Positions 8,533-17,805 of a stretch of 36,942 nucleotides of DNA are shown here, piece by piece. Position 1 is the stretch's first letter. Each line of letters starts with the position of its first letter. The DNA is taken from the NCBI GenBank assembly GCA_029559035.1, contig JAKQCT010000096.1, positions 1-36,942 of the forward strand, in the 5' to 3' direction. The DNA comes from Acidobacteriota bacterium. Lineage in GTDB: Bacteria; Acidobacteriota; UBA4820. Both the position numbers and the translations under genes were made by a program. The notes beneath the pieces are model-generated. The model was not told the origin of the DNA, made no database searches, and worked only from the letters and a program-made list of their open reading frames with translations.

Positions 8533-8880
8533 CGCAGGTTAGGACGCTTCGCGTCTTTTTCGAACTTCGATCGAGTCTCTTTGTGTGCAAGCACCCGCGA
8601 GACTCTCTCTCGTTCTCTGTCAGCCTGTCGGCTTCCCCTGCGATCTGCGATCGAAGAACTCCCCCCCTCCCCCCCACCAACCGTTACAATGCGCCGACGG
8701 CGACGGGCCATCTACTGTGTCAAATTTCACCGTCCGCATCCTCAGAGTACATCACAGTACACTTCCGGTGCGGCCGGTTCATTTTCCTCGTACCTGGCCC
8801 ATCGGCGTCTATGCGCCAGCGCCCTTCGGTGCGCTGAGCCGTGGTCCTATGCTTTCTGCGAATTACAACGTGAGAATTTA
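8533..8880 (+). repeat. Left copy of a ~345 bp inverted repeat
   Basis: This non-coding stretch after the TPR gene matches, in inverted orientation, the segment at 9541-9882. Shared blocks in order are CGCAGG (8533), GACGCTTCGCGTCTTTTTCG (8543-8562), GTCAG-7nt-GCTTCCCCTGCG (8619-8642), ATGCGCCGACGGCGA (8689-8703), GTACATCxCAGTAC (8747-8760), CCCATCGGCGTCT (8798-8810) and a weaker CTGC(A/G)AATT...GAATT tail near 8857-8879. Spacings between blocks agree with the other copy to within about 0-7 bases. The copies are diverged between the blocks. No protein-coding signal is convincing here. Confidence 0.75.
8543..8560 (+). terminator. Terminator of the rpsP operon, inside the repeat
   Basis: A five-pair stem GACGC/GCGTC with a TTC loop is followed directly by five T residues. 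It lies 41 bases after the stop codon of the giant TPR gene and in the correct orientation. The hairpin belongs to the outer end of the left inverted repeat. The stem is short, so efficiency is uncertain. Confidence 0.55.
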
Positions 8881-8882
8881 AT

Positions 8883-9521
8883 TTACTTGGCTGGAAGATC
8901 GTTCTCAGTAAGATATCGTTTTATTTCCGAAAGTTGCTGTTTGTTCAACTTCACCTTCATGGTTAATGGCCTGCTGCCGTTCCAATTTAATGCAAGGTCC
9001 GTAGAAATTTCTTTCTTTTCTAATTCCTTTAATAGTGTTTGCAGATAACTTGTCCTCTCGGTAAGAGGTAATGACTGCATGTTACATTTTATTTCTAATT
9101 CTTGTAAAGTGCCAATCCACTGGGCATAATGATTTGGTGATAGTATTAAAGCACCTTCTAAAAAATCAAAATGACCTATTGCTGCTAACCCTGGGCCAAA
9201 GATCACCCCCACAGATGTTGCCCTTTTTGGTTCGAATTTCTTACCTTTGCTGTAGATAAATGGATTGGCCAGATATGAAGTCCCTGCTTTTCCTGCTGAC
9301 GGTCCTTCAAGTATACCTCCACCTTTACCTTTGAAATAATAGGGGATGACAAGCACGTCTTGAATAGATTCGCCTGATATTTGGCTCGTAATAATTAAGT
9401 CCCCGATTTTCACGAATGAAAAGTTCGAAACAAATGGAAAGCAACCTAATAACGCAAAACATAAAAACGAAATTAAAATAATGAGCAACACAGGATATAT
9501 TCTTATAGTCAACCCACTCAT
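8883..9521 (-). CDS. Lipoprotein of unknown function, AT-rich cargo gene
   Basis: The 212-residue product has an N-terminal hydrophobic stretch (residues about 6-25) ending in a lipobox-like FALLGC, so it is probably a lipoprotein with the acylated Cys near residue 27. The mature part has no recognised domain. It contains Gly-rich GKGGGILEGPSAGKAG, a GVIFGPGLAAIGHFDF segment and a charged C-terminal region with KVKLNKQQLSEIKRYL. A GGGAGG site precedes the ATG by five bases. Composition and codon use are much more AT-rich than all neighbours, and inverted repeats abut both ends, so it looks acquired. No function is assigned. Confidence 0.75.
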   Translation of the reverse strand: MSGLTIRIYPVLLIILISFLCFALLGCFPFVSNFSFVKIGDLIITSQISGESIQDVLVIPYYFKGKGGGILEGPSAGKAGTSYLANPFIYSKGKKFEPKRATSVGVIFGPGLAAIGHFDFLEGALILSPNHYAQWIGTLQELEIKCNMQSLPLTERTSYLQTLLKELEKKEISTDLALNWNGSRPLTMKVKLNKQQLSEIKRYLTENDLPAK

Positions 9522-9536
9522 TTATCCTCCCCGAAT

Positions 9537-9565
9537 ATTATATTCCTAATTCTTAACAATTTGCA
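9537..9565 (-). promoter_or_regulatory. Possible promoter of the lipoprotein gene
   Basis: On the minus strand a perfect TATAAT (9542-9537) lies 17 bases after TGCAAA (9565-9560), which matches the -35 consensus at only three positions. The gene's ribosome-binding site follows within about ten bases, so the leader would be very short. The -35 part falls in the inner end of the right repeat. Confidence 0.35.
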
Positions 9566-9882
9566 GGATGGTTGAAACAGTTGGGGGTAAGCTTTGCTTG
9601 CCGCGCCAAGACGCCGATGGGCGGCATGCGAGGAAGGCAAGGGGGTTAAGCCCGACTCGTACTGGGATGTACTTGGAGGGCCTTAGACCCCGCAGGCTGA
9701 CAAAGCAGTTCGCTCCATCGCCGTCGGCGCATGGTAGGGTGTGGGGGGTGGATGTTTTATCTTTTCATCAGGCGCAGGGGAAGCTGAAAGCTGACAGGAG
9801 GCGAGCGGAAGGCTCGGAAGGAGCTTGCTTATTGAAGAGCCTTTACGCGAAGCCGAAAAAGACGCGAAGCGTCTGCCCTGCG
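9541..9882 (-). repeat. Right copy of the ~345 bp inverted repeat
   Basis: Read on the minus strand from 9882, this copy repeats the blocks of 8533-8880 in the same order: CGCAGG (9882-9877), GACGCTTCGCGTCTTTTTCG (9873-9854), the GTCAG...CTTCCCCTGCG block (9795-9773), ATGCGCCGACGGCGA (9732-9718), GTACATCCCAGTAC (9672-9659) and CCCATCGGCGTCT (9621-9609). The distance between the GTAC block and the CCCATCGG block is 51 bases in both copies. It begins right beside the lipoprotein gene's control region and ends about 80 bases before the asnS stop. Confidence 0.75.
9856..9873 (-). terminator. Terminator facing the asnS operon, inside the repeat
   Basis: On the minus strand this is GACGC-TTC-GCGTC followed by five T residues, identical to the hairpin at 8543-8560 but on the other strand. 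Transcripts of the dnaB-alr-FHA-asnS direction would meet it about 90 bases after the asnS stop codon. Confidence 0.5.
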
Positions 9883-9893
9883 CTTATAAAAAA

Positions 9894-9913
9894 GGGCGAA
9901 CGACCGTTCGCCC
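9894..9913. repeat. REP-like perfect palindrome
   Basis: GGGCGAACG and CGTTCGCCC form a nine-pair inverted repeat around a two-base AC centre, followed by CCTACA. Short palindromes of this GGGCGAAC...GTTCGCCCCTAC kind recur in intergenic DNA of many bacteria. Here it is next to the outer end of the right long repeat. Confidence 0.6.
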
Positions 9914-9924
9914 CTACAATTTAT

Positions 9925-9952
9925 CTTCAGCCTTCAGCCCTCAGCCTTTAGC
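9925..9952. repeat. Degenerate 7-bp tandem repeat, four units
   Basis: The units CTTCAGC, CTTCAGC, CCTCAGC and CTTTAGC follow each other without spacers. The array lies between the REP-like palindrome and the asnS stop. No function is evident. Confidence 0.6.
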
Positions 9953-9960
9953 CATAAACT

Positions 9961-11253
<1,293 letters not shown>

Positions 11254-11274
11254 TTTACGAACTCCTTGTTCCCG

Positions 11275-12552
11275 TTAAGGCGTTATCCTTTTCTGTTCTA
11301 TCCTGAAGATGAACTGGCACTGCCCGGCGTGGACCTGCGAGCCTGGCTTCAGCTCCCTGAACTTCACTCTTTCTCCGTCCACGTATGTCCCGTTCGTCGA
11401 TTCGAGGTCGAGGATGAACCACTGCTCTTCCTTGGGGACGATCCTGAAATGCTGTCCCGAAATAGTCTTGTCGTCTATCGCCACGTCGTTGACCTTGTTC
11501 CTCCCGACGGTCGTCGGCTGGCTCTTCGAGACCTGGAACATCCTCGGCGGCTGATTGCCCCGCATGTGCAGGAGTATCGGGATCTCCTCTATCACCATCG
11601 TCGAGTCGAGGTCGTCGGCGGTCGGGGCTTTCTTGAAGAGCGACGGGTCGAGGTCTGCCGGCGGAGGCGGTTCCTTGGACTCGCCGATCAGGGGTACGCC
11701 CGGCTGGGTGTCCGAAGGGATCTTCTCGAGGCAGTCGGGACATTCGGTCTCCCAGACCGAGAATACCCTCCCGCATTTCGGGCACGCTTTATCCTTTTCC
11801 TTCTTGTTCCTGAAAAAGAGGAAGATGGCGACCGAGGCGGCGATGACCACCGCGATCAAAGTGAAGAGCAGGATGACCGTGAGAAGAGAGAAGGCGCTCT
11901 CTTCAACTTTCGGCTGCGGAGCCGGAACAGGCTGGGGCGGGGGAGGTGCCTGCTTCTCTTCTACGGGTTTGATCTCTTTTTTGGCCCTCAGGCCGTCCGC
12001 TCCCGAGACTGCGGACGCGGGAGCGAATGAGCCGATCTTTCCGAGGTAGGTCCCCTTCGTGAGGGCGGAAAGCCTTTTAAGGTTTTTTTCTTCCGCGCCC
12101 ATCCCCACCGTAATTATCGGGACCTTCAGCGCCTCCGCCTTTTTCGCCACGTCTTCTATCGTCACTGCGGAGTTCTCGTCCTTGCCGTCGCTGAAGAGGA
12201 TGATCACGCCCCTCTCCTTCGAGTCCTCGAATTCGGAGAGCGTCCCGAAGATCGCGTCGTAGAGGAGAGTGTACCTGCCGCCCTGCTTCGCCTCCGATAT
12301 GTTCCGTGCCACGGAAGAGGAGTCTGTCAGGGAAGAGCCCAGAGTTTCGGGGTCGTCGTTGAAGGAGATGAGCGTCACGGGCCCCTGTTCGAGGAGGCCG
12401 GGAGCGAGGCCCGATATCTTCTCTTTCGCGAGGTTGAACTCGCCCGGAGGTATCGACCTGCTCGTGTCGAGGAGGACCGCGGTCGTCTGGGAGCAAGCCG
12501 GGAATGCGGCGAGGACCGCCACCGCCAACAGGATCAGCGCGCCTTTCTTCAT
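11275..12552 (-). CDS. Membrane protein with VWA, zinc-ribbon and FHA domains
   Basis: The 425-residue protein starts with a signal sequence (1-20). A von Willebrand A domain (about 22-180) has an intact metal-site motif DTSRS (29-33) and FSDGKDEN. A Pro-rich linker and one transmembrane helix (about 221-247) follow. Beyond the membrane come a zinc ribbon (Cys257, Cys260, Cys271, Cys274) and a C-terminal FHA domain with VGRNKVNDV, SGQH and LESTNGTYVDG, which would bind phosphothreonine. The predicted topology places VWA outside and FHA in the cytoplasm, so it could pass information across the inner membrane. It has its own promoter and AAGGAG site. No Ser/Thr kinase gene lies nearby. The partner is unknown. 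Confidence 0.9.
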   Translation of the reverse strand: MKKGALILLAVAVLAAFPACSQTTAVLLDTSRSIPPGEFNLAKEKISGLAPGLLEQGPVTLISFNDDPETLGSSLTDSSSVARNISEAKQGGRYTLLYDAIFGTLSEFEDSKERGVIILFSDGKDENSAVTIEDVAKKAEALKVPIITVGMGAEEKNLKRLSALTKGTYLGKIGSFAPASAVSGADGLRAKKEIKPVEEKQAPPPPQPVPAPQPKVEESAFSLLTVILLFTLIAVVIAASVAIFLFFRNKKEKDKACPKCGRVFSVWETECPDCLEKIPSDTQPGVPLIGESKEPPPPADLDPSLFKKAPTADDLDSTMVIEEIPILLHMRGNQPPRMFQVSKSQPTTVGRNKVNDVAIDDKTISGQHFRIVPKEEQWFILDLESTNGTYVDGERVKFRELKPGSQVHAGQCQFIFRIEQKRITP

Positions 12553-12594
12553 GTTCTACTCCTTACCCCTCTCGTCAAGAACCGGGGAACGAAC

Positions 12595-12623
12595 ATTCTA
12601 TCTCTTAATTGTCCAGATGACAA
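12595..12623 (-). promoter_or_regulatory. Promoter of the FHA-asnS pair
   Basis: On the minus strand TTGTCA (12623-12618) and TAGAAT (12600-12595) each match the sigma70 consensus at five of six positions and are separated by 17 bases. They lie in the 80-base gap between alr and the VWA/FHA gene, about 45 bases before its start. Confidence 0.65.
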
Positions 12624-12632
12624 AACGAAGGT

Positions 12633-13793
12633 TCAACCGAGAATGGGGACCTCGCGCCGGCACTTCCCGCCCAGCTCGTATATCCTGGGGACTCTGGCGC
12701 TCAGGCCGCAGGTGATCTCGTAGGGTATGGTGCCGGCCATTTCGGCCCAGTCCCAGGGAGTGATCTCTTCCCCGCCGTCGCGTCCCAGCAGCGTCACGGC
12801 GTCTCCTTCACGCGCATCGATCCCCTCGAGGGAGACGACGGAAAGGTCCATGCTGATCCTTCCCCTGAACGGGGCCTTCTTCCCCTTGATGATCACGGCG
12901 CCGCCCTTTTCGGATAGGATCCTCGGGAGGCCGTCTGCGTAGCCCACGGGCAGGAGGGCCAATTTCTCTTCTTTGTCCGTCACGTAGGTGGCGGAGTATC
13001 CCACCTCCGAGCCCGGCGGGAGGATCTTGATCTGTTCGATGCGGGTCTCGTACCTGAGGACGGGTTCGAGCCCGTCCCTGTCCAGTTCGCGGGCGGGGAC
13101 CATCCCGTACATCGCCAGTCCCGGCCTTACCAGTCCCATGCGCGTCTCCGGATGGAAAAGGAGCCCCGCGGAGTTGGCCAGATGGACCAGGCGCGGCCTT
13201 ACGCCCGCGGCTTCCAGCCTGGCGACGATCTCCATAAAGACGGCGGCCTGCCTTTTCGTCTGGTCCCAGTCCGGGTGGTCGGCCGAGGCGAGCGCCGAAA
13301 AAACTCCCTCCACGACAATATTATTACAGCACGACAATTTCCGGATCAGCCCGTCCACCTGCTCGGACCTGAAACCGAGCCTTCCCATGCCGCTGTCTAT
13401 CTTGATGTGGACCCTTCCTTTTGCTCGGAGCTTCCCGGCCGCCCGCTCGACGGCATCGACGTTCGGGAGCCTGTAGAGGCACGGCATCAGCCCGTTCTCA
13501 AGGGCGGCGGGTATCTCCTCGTCCGCCAGGGGCCCGAGCACCAGGATCTCTTCGCGGATCCCGGCTTTCCTCAGCGATATTCCTTCATATATTGTCGCGA
13601 CGCCGAAATGATCCGCGAGGCCTTTCGAGGAGAGGGCCCTGGATATGGGCACGGCGCCCAGCCCGTAGCAGTTGGCTTTCACGACCGCCATTACCGGTTT
13701 GCCGCCCGAAAGCTGCTTCAGGCGCGAAACGTTCCTGCAGATCGCGTCAATGGAAATGATCAGCCTCGTGGGCCTGACGGGGAGGCTATTCAT
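12633..13793 (-). CDS. alr: Alanine racemase
   Basis: This PLP enzyme interconverts L- and D-alanine and feeds D-Ala to peptidoglycan synthesis in the cytoplasm. The 386-residue protein has the PLP lysine in AVVKANCYGLGA (Lys39), the TIM-barrel strands VHIKIDSGMGRLGF and ANSAGLL, and the second-domain catalytic tyrosine in EVGYSATYV, followed by LPVGYADGLPR and GRISMDLS. Length is standard. Its start overlaps the dnaB stop by eight bases, so the two are translationally coupled. Confidence 0.96.
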   Translation of the reverse strand: MNSLPVRPTRLIISIDAICRNVSRLKQLSGGKPVMAVVKANCYGLGAVPISRALSSKGLADHFGVATIYEGISLRKAGIREEILVLGPLADEEIPAALENGLMPCLYRLPNVDAVERAAGKLRAKGRVHIKIDSGMGRLGFRSEQVDGLIRKLSCCNNIVVEGVFSALASADHPDWDQTKRQAAVFMEIVARLEAAGVRPRLVHLANSAGLLFHPETRMGLVRPGLAMYGMVPARELDRDGLEPVLRYETRIEQIKILPPGSEVGYSATYVTDKEEKLALLPVGYADGLPRILSEKGGAVIIKGKKAPFRGRISMDLSVVSLEGIDAREGDAVTLLGRDGGEEITPWDWAEMAGTIPYEITCGLSARVPRIYELGGKCRREVPILG

Positions 13794-15231
13794 GGTAGGG
13801 GTCGTAGTTCGTGAACTCGGCGAACTGTTCCAGGAATTTCAGGTCGACCGGGCCGGTCGGTCCGTTCCTCTGCTTGGCTATTATCAACTGGGCCTTTGAT
13901 TTGTCCTCGGTGCTCTGGTCCTCGTCCCTTCCCTTTTTCTCTTTCATGAACATGCCCGGCCTGTGGAGGAAGAGGACAAGGTCCGCGTCCTGTTCGAGCG
14001 AACCGGAATCCCTGAGGTCCGACAGCATCGGGATGCCGCTGTCGCCCCTTTTCTCCGGGGCCCTGGAGAGCTGCGAGAGGGCCACCACGGGAAGGTTCAG
14101 TTCCTTCGCGAGCATCTTGAGCGAACGGGATATCGCGGCGACTTCCTGGTTCCGGCTCTCGAACCTTCCGTCCCTCGAGGCGCCTTCGAGGCCCTTGCCG
14201 CTCATCAGCTGAAGGTAGTCTATGACGACGAGGTCTATCTTGTTCGAAGTCTTCAGCCTCCTCAGCTTGGCCCCTATGTCGAGGACGGAGATCGAAGGGT
14301 TGTCGTCAATGTAGATCCCGTACTTGGAAAGTATGTCTATGGTCCTTGAGATCTTCGCGAGGTTCTCCTTGTTGAGGAACCCGTTCCTGATCTTCTGGAG
14401 CTCTATGTGCGCCTCGATGCTGAGGAGCCTGAAGAAGATCTGTTCCCGGCTCATCTCCAGGCTGAATATCGCGACCGGATGCCCCCCCTTGGCGGCGTTC
14501 AGGGCGAGGCTCAGCCCGAAGGCGGTCTTGCCGACCGAAGGCCTCGCGGCAAGGAGGATCAGGTCCTTCTTCTGCAGTCCGCTCGTCATGTTGTCGAGCC
14601 AGTCGAAACGGGTCTTGACCCCCGTTACATGCTCCTTGTTCTTGACGAGCTTGTCGATGTCCACCATGATCTGCGTCGAGAAGGACTGGAGGCTCGCGAG
14701 GCTGCTGGTGAGCGTCTCCTCCCCGACATCGAGTATCGCCTTCTCGGCAGACGTCAGGATGGCCTGCGGGTCCTTGATCTCCTGCTGAGGGCTGTAGATG
14801 CTGTCTATCGTCCTCAGGCAGGCGAAGACTAGCTTCCTCAGAACGGTCTTCTCCTTGATGATGTTCATGTAGTGGTCGACGCTGGTCAGCAGGGGGATGC
14901 CCTCGATGAGCCCGGAGAGGGCTTCCATGCCTCCTACGCCGGCCAGGCCTTCCCTGGTCTTCTCGAGCCTGTTGGAGATGCTGACCAGGTCCGCCGGCAC
15001 GCCGTTCAGGTGGAGCTCCCTTATCGCGGTGAAGATCCTTTCGTGCGCGGGAGAGACGAAATCCTCCGGCGTGATCTTCTCCATGACCGACGGTATGAGG
15101 CTGTTGGTGAGCAGTATCGCTCCCAGGAGCCCCTTCTCGGCCTCGAGGCTCGAAGGTAGCCCCTCCCTGAGGATGGTCTTCTCGGGGGACGTCAAATTGT
15201 TGCTGGGGGGCTCTTTCCTGTTTTTCATCAT
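13786..15231 (-). CDS. dnaB: Replicative DNA helicase DnaB
   Basis: DnaB is the hexameric helicase that unwinds DNA at the replication fork. The product has the N-terminal helical domain (SLEAEKGLLGAILLTN) and a RecA-like C-terminal domain with Walker A ARPSVGKTAF, Walker B LVVIDYLQLM, and the ALSQLSRAPEKR and LRDSGSLEQDAD segments. The start is uncertain: tandem ATGs at 15231 and 15228 follow a GGAG, and an in-frame GTG exists at 15270. The 15231 form gives 481 residues, normal for the family. No intein is seen. It is divergent from pilM. Confidence 0.95.
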   Translation of the reverse strand: MMKNRKEPPSNNLTSPEKTILREGLPSSLEAEKGLLGAILLTNSLIPSVMEKITPEDFVSPAHERIFTAIRELHLNGVPADLVSISNRLEKTREGLAGVGGMEALSGLIEGIPLLTSVDHYMNIIKEKTVLRKLVFACLRTIDSIYSPQQEIKDPQAILTSAEKAILDVGEETLTSSLASLQSFSTQIMVDIDKLVKNKEHVTGVKTRFDWLDNMTSGLQKKDLILLAARPSVGKTAFGLSLALNAAKGGHPVAIFSLEMSREQIFFRLLSIEAHIELQKIRNGFLNKENLAKISRTIDILSKYGIYIDDNPSISVLDIGAKLRRLKTSNKIDLVVIDYLQLMSGKGLEGASRDGRFESRNQEVAAISRSLKMLAKELNLPVVALSQLSRAPEKRGDSGIPMLSDLRDSGSLEQDADLVLFLHRPGMFMKEKKGRDEDQSTEDKSKAQLIIAKQRNGPTGPVDLKFLEQFAEFTNYDPYHE

Positions 15232-15357
15232 ACTCCGTGCCAGTAAAAACTCACCGGAACAAACTACCACTAATTGCCCCTATTGACAAGCACCGGTAAA
15301 AAAGTAATAAAATGGTAATTGATTAAGGAAGGAGGTTGAGAGAGTTAAAAAATGCTC

Positions 15358-15386
15358 TTGACAAACCAATTTAAGTTGTATATCCT
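15358..15386 (+). promoter_or_regulatory. Promoter of the pil operon
   Basis: A perfect TTGACA (15358-15363) is followed after 17 bases by TATCCT (15381-15386), four of six consensus matches. The pilM GTG start lies 57 bases downstream of the -10 box. A second TTGACA at 15283 has only a weak -10 partner (TAATAA, 15305). Confidence 0.55.
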
Positions 15387-15442
15387 AAAGTAGTGGATGA
15401 GATTTTGGGGACGTTAGACCTTTTCCAGAAGGGGAGGTTGCT

Positions 15443-16501
15443 GTGATATTTGGAAAGAAGAAAAATCTTATCGGACTCGATATCGGCTCTTCTTCAATCA
15501 AGATGGTGCAGCTCAGGGAAAGGGGAAAAGGCAAGGGCTTCGAACTCGTCAATTACGGAATGGAGCCTCTCCCCCGCGAAGCGATAGTCTCCGGCACCAT
15601 TATGGACTCCGGGGCCGTCATCAGTTCCATCCAGCAGTTGATCATGAAGACAGGCGTCAAGGAGAACAACGTCTCGACGGCCGTCGACGGGAACTCGGTG
15701 ATCATCCAGAAGATAACGATGACAGCGATGTCCGACGCCGAACTTAACGAAGCCATAAGGTGGGAGGCCGGGCAGTACATCCCGTTCGACATGGAGGAGG
15801 TCAGGATTGACCACGAGGTCCTCGACCAGGACCCGACCACCGGCAACCTCAAGGTGCTCCTTGTCGCGGCCAAAAGGGACCTGGTCAACGAATACACCTC
15901 CATCCTTGCCCAGGCGGGGCTCAACCCGGTCATGATCGACATCGACGCGTTCTCGGTCCAGAACGCTTTCGAGATCAATTATCCCGTCAACGCGACGGAG
16001 ATCACCGCGCTGGTCAACGTGGGGGCCAGCACCACCAACGTCTGCATGCTGAAGGGGACGAGCCCTCTGTTCTGGAGGGACCTCCAGTGGGGCGGAGACA
16101 ACTTCACCGACGCCATCCAGAGGGAGCTGAACCTGACCTTCGAGGCGGCCGAAGCGCTTAAGAAGGGAGAGCCGATGGAGAACATCAAGCTCGAGCAGGC
16201 GATCCCCGTCATAAACCAGGTCAACCAGGAGTTCGGGACCGAGGTCAAGAAGACCTTCGATTTCTTCAAGCTTACGACGAACGAAGGCGCCGTCCAGAGG
16301 ATAATCCTTTCGGGCGGAGGCACGAGAGTGCCCAACCTCGACAGGTTCCTGGCCCAGCAGTTCGGGATCCCCGTTGAGATACTCAATCCCTTCCAGAACA
16401 TCGAAGTCAACGAGAAGGATTTCCCGATAGACGAATTGAACGCAAATGCTCCTAATTTTGCCGTGGCTGTAGGGTTGGCCCTTCGAAAAATGGGGGAATA
16501 A
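15443..16501 (+). CDS. pilM: Type IV pilus assembly ATPase-fold protein PilM
   Basis: PilM is an actin-like cytoplasmic protein that binds the N-terminus of PilN and anchors the alignment complex of the type IV pilus machine. The 352-residue protein begins with the nucleotide-binding motif IGLDIGSSSIKMVQL. It also shows IRWEAGQYIPFD, ALVNVGASTTN and the ILSGGGTRVPNL loop. The GTG start at 15443 follows GGGGAGG by five bases. It is first in pilMNOPQ, with pilN starting immediately after its stop codon. Confidence 0.95.
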   Translation: MIFGKKKNLIGLDIGSSSIKMVQLRERGKGKGFELVNYGMEPLPREAIVSGTIMDSGAVISSIQQLIMKTGVKENNVSTAVDGNSVIIQKITMTAMSDAELNEAIRWEAGQYIPFDMEEVRIDHEVLDQDPTTGNLKVLLVAAKRDLVNEYTSILAQAGLNPVMIDIDAFSVQNAFEINYPVNATEITALVNVGASTTNVCMLKGTSPLFWRDLQWGGDNFTDAIQRELNLTFEAAEALKKGEPMENIKLEQAIPVINQVNQEFGTEVKKTFDFFKLTTNEGAVQRIILSGGGTRVPNLDRFLAQQFGIPVEILNPFQNIEVNEKDFPIDELNANAPNFAVAVGLALRKMGE

Positions 16502-17194
16502 ATGATAAAAATAAACTTATTAGCCGAAGAGCATGGAAAAAAAGTAAAGGGAGGAGCGGCGCCCGTAGCGGTTGCTCCGGTCGCGGGTGAAGCCGGTCCG
16601 GTTCCTCTTCCGGCTCTCCTAGGCATCATCATCTTATTCGCCCTGGGAACCGTCGGCTGGGTAGGATGGCGTTACTTCCAGAACCTCCAGATGGAACGCA
16701 GGATCGAACAGCAGACCGCAGAGCTCGCAAAGTACAAGGACGCGACCAAGAGGGTCGAAGACCTCAACAAGAAGAAGGTCGAATACCAGGCGAAGCTGGA
16801 CAAGATCACAGAACTCAAGAAGAGGCAGCCCCACCCGGTGCTTCTGATGAACAAGCTGGTCGAGATCCTCCCGGAAGGAGTCTGGTACACGAGCCTCACC
16901 AACCCGAAGGAAGGAATAAAGGTCGAGGGCAAGGCCAGGGGCCTGAAAACCGTCTCGACCTTCTATGACAACGCCGTCGCCGTTCCCGATTTCGTGGACG
17001 CGGCGAAAGGCATGGGCAACATCAAGCAGGATTCCGCTCTAGGGGATGTCTACAACTTCACCATGACGTTCAGCTTCATTCCGGGCGGACCGCAGGCGAA
17101 AGCCGAAGCGGAAGCGGCCGCGGCGGCGCAGAAAAAGCCCGCGGCGCCCAAGAAGGCGGCGGCTCCGGCGAAGAAACAGGACTCTGGTATTTAA
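16502..17194 (+). CDS. pilN: Type IV pilus inner-membrane protein PilN
   Basis: The 230-residue protein has a short cytoplasmic tail MIKINLLAEE, equivalent to the INLLP motif that binds PilM. One membrane helix (about 38-57) follows, then a coiled coil (about 60-110, KYKDATKRVEDLNKKKVEYQ) and a periplasmic ferredoxin-like domain. It ends in an Ala/Lys/Pro-rich tail from about residue 200 that is longer than usual. It forms heterodimers with PilO. The ATG directly follows the pilM stop and uses the GGGGGAA before it. Confidence 0.92.
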   Translation: MIKINLLAEEHGKKVKGGAAPVAVAPVAGEAGPVPLPALLGIIILFALGTVGWVGWRYFQNLQMERRIEQQTAELAKYKDATKRVEDLNKKKVEYQAKLDKITELKKRQPHPVLLMNKLVEILPEGVWYTSLTNPKEGIKVEGKARGLKTVSTFYDNAVAVPDFVDAAKGMGNIKQDSALGDVYNFTMTFSFIPGGPQAKAEAEAAAAAQKKPAAPKKAAAPAKKQDSGI

Positions 17195-17226
17195 CCATGG
17201 GATCGGACAGAGGTTAGGAGGGAGAG

Positions 17227-17805
17227 ATGGAACAGTTGGCTAAACTCCCAAAGGCGGCGCAATACATTATCGCCATCGTGCTAGGTGCGGCCATTCTGGC
17301 GGCCGGATATTTCTTCATAATCCAGGGGCAGGTGAAGAAATACACAGCCCTTGAGAAAAAGTCCGGAGAACTCCAAAGCCAGATCCAGCAGGGTAAAGAA
17401 GCGGCCAAGAAGGCTGAGCTGCTCGCCATCCAGATCGAGCAGATCAAGAAAGAGCTTGAGATCGTCAAGACGATCATTCCCGAGGATCCGGAAACCGGCA
17501 AGCTTCTGCGGGTATTCCAGAATCTCGCCAGGGACCTCAATCTCACCTTCACCACCATAAGCCCTAAGAAGATCACGCCCGGAGACCTTTACAACCAGCA
17601 GGCCTACGACATCGAAGTTCGAGGGGGTTACCATCAGCTGGCGCAGTTCTTCGACAAGCTGGCCCACCTCAGGAGGGTGGTCAACATAGACAACCTTTCA
17701 ATAAAAGCTTCGACCGCCAAAGATTCTGTCATACAGTCAAAATTCCAGGCGATAATATACACGCAGAATCCTGACGCCTTCAAAGAAACGGAGGCAAAGA
17801 AATGA
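17227..17805 (+). CDS. pilO: Type IV pilus inner-membrane protein PilO
   Basis: The 192-residue protein has a membrane helix at about 17-37 (IIAIVLGAAILAAGYFFII), a coiled coil to about residue 85 and a periplasmic domain with GGYHQLAQFFDKLAHLRRVV, the characteristic PilO segment. It pairs with PilN and links to PilP. A GGAGGGAG site precedes the ATG. Its end overlaps pilP by four bases. Confidence 0.93.
   Translation: MEQLAKLPKAAQYIIAIVLGAAILAAGYFFIIQGQVKKYTALEKKSGELQSQIQQGKEAAKKAELLAIQIEQIKKELEIVKTIIPEDPETGKLLRVFQNLARDLNLTFTTISPKKITPGDLYNQQAYDIEVRGGYHQLAQFFDKLAHLRRVVNIDNLSIKASTAKDSVIQSKFQAIIYTQNPDAFKETEAKK

Noticed and set aside
8581-9048. Open frames on the plus strand across the left repeat
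   Set aside because: They run through the repeat into the antisense of the lipoprotein gene and are Ser/Pro/Arg-rich without family features.
9568-9951. Open frame of 127 codons on the plus strand in the right repeat
   Set aside because: It crosses repeat blocks, the terminator hairpin and a palindrome, and has an Arg-rich sequence without a ribosome-binding site; treated as non-coding repeat.
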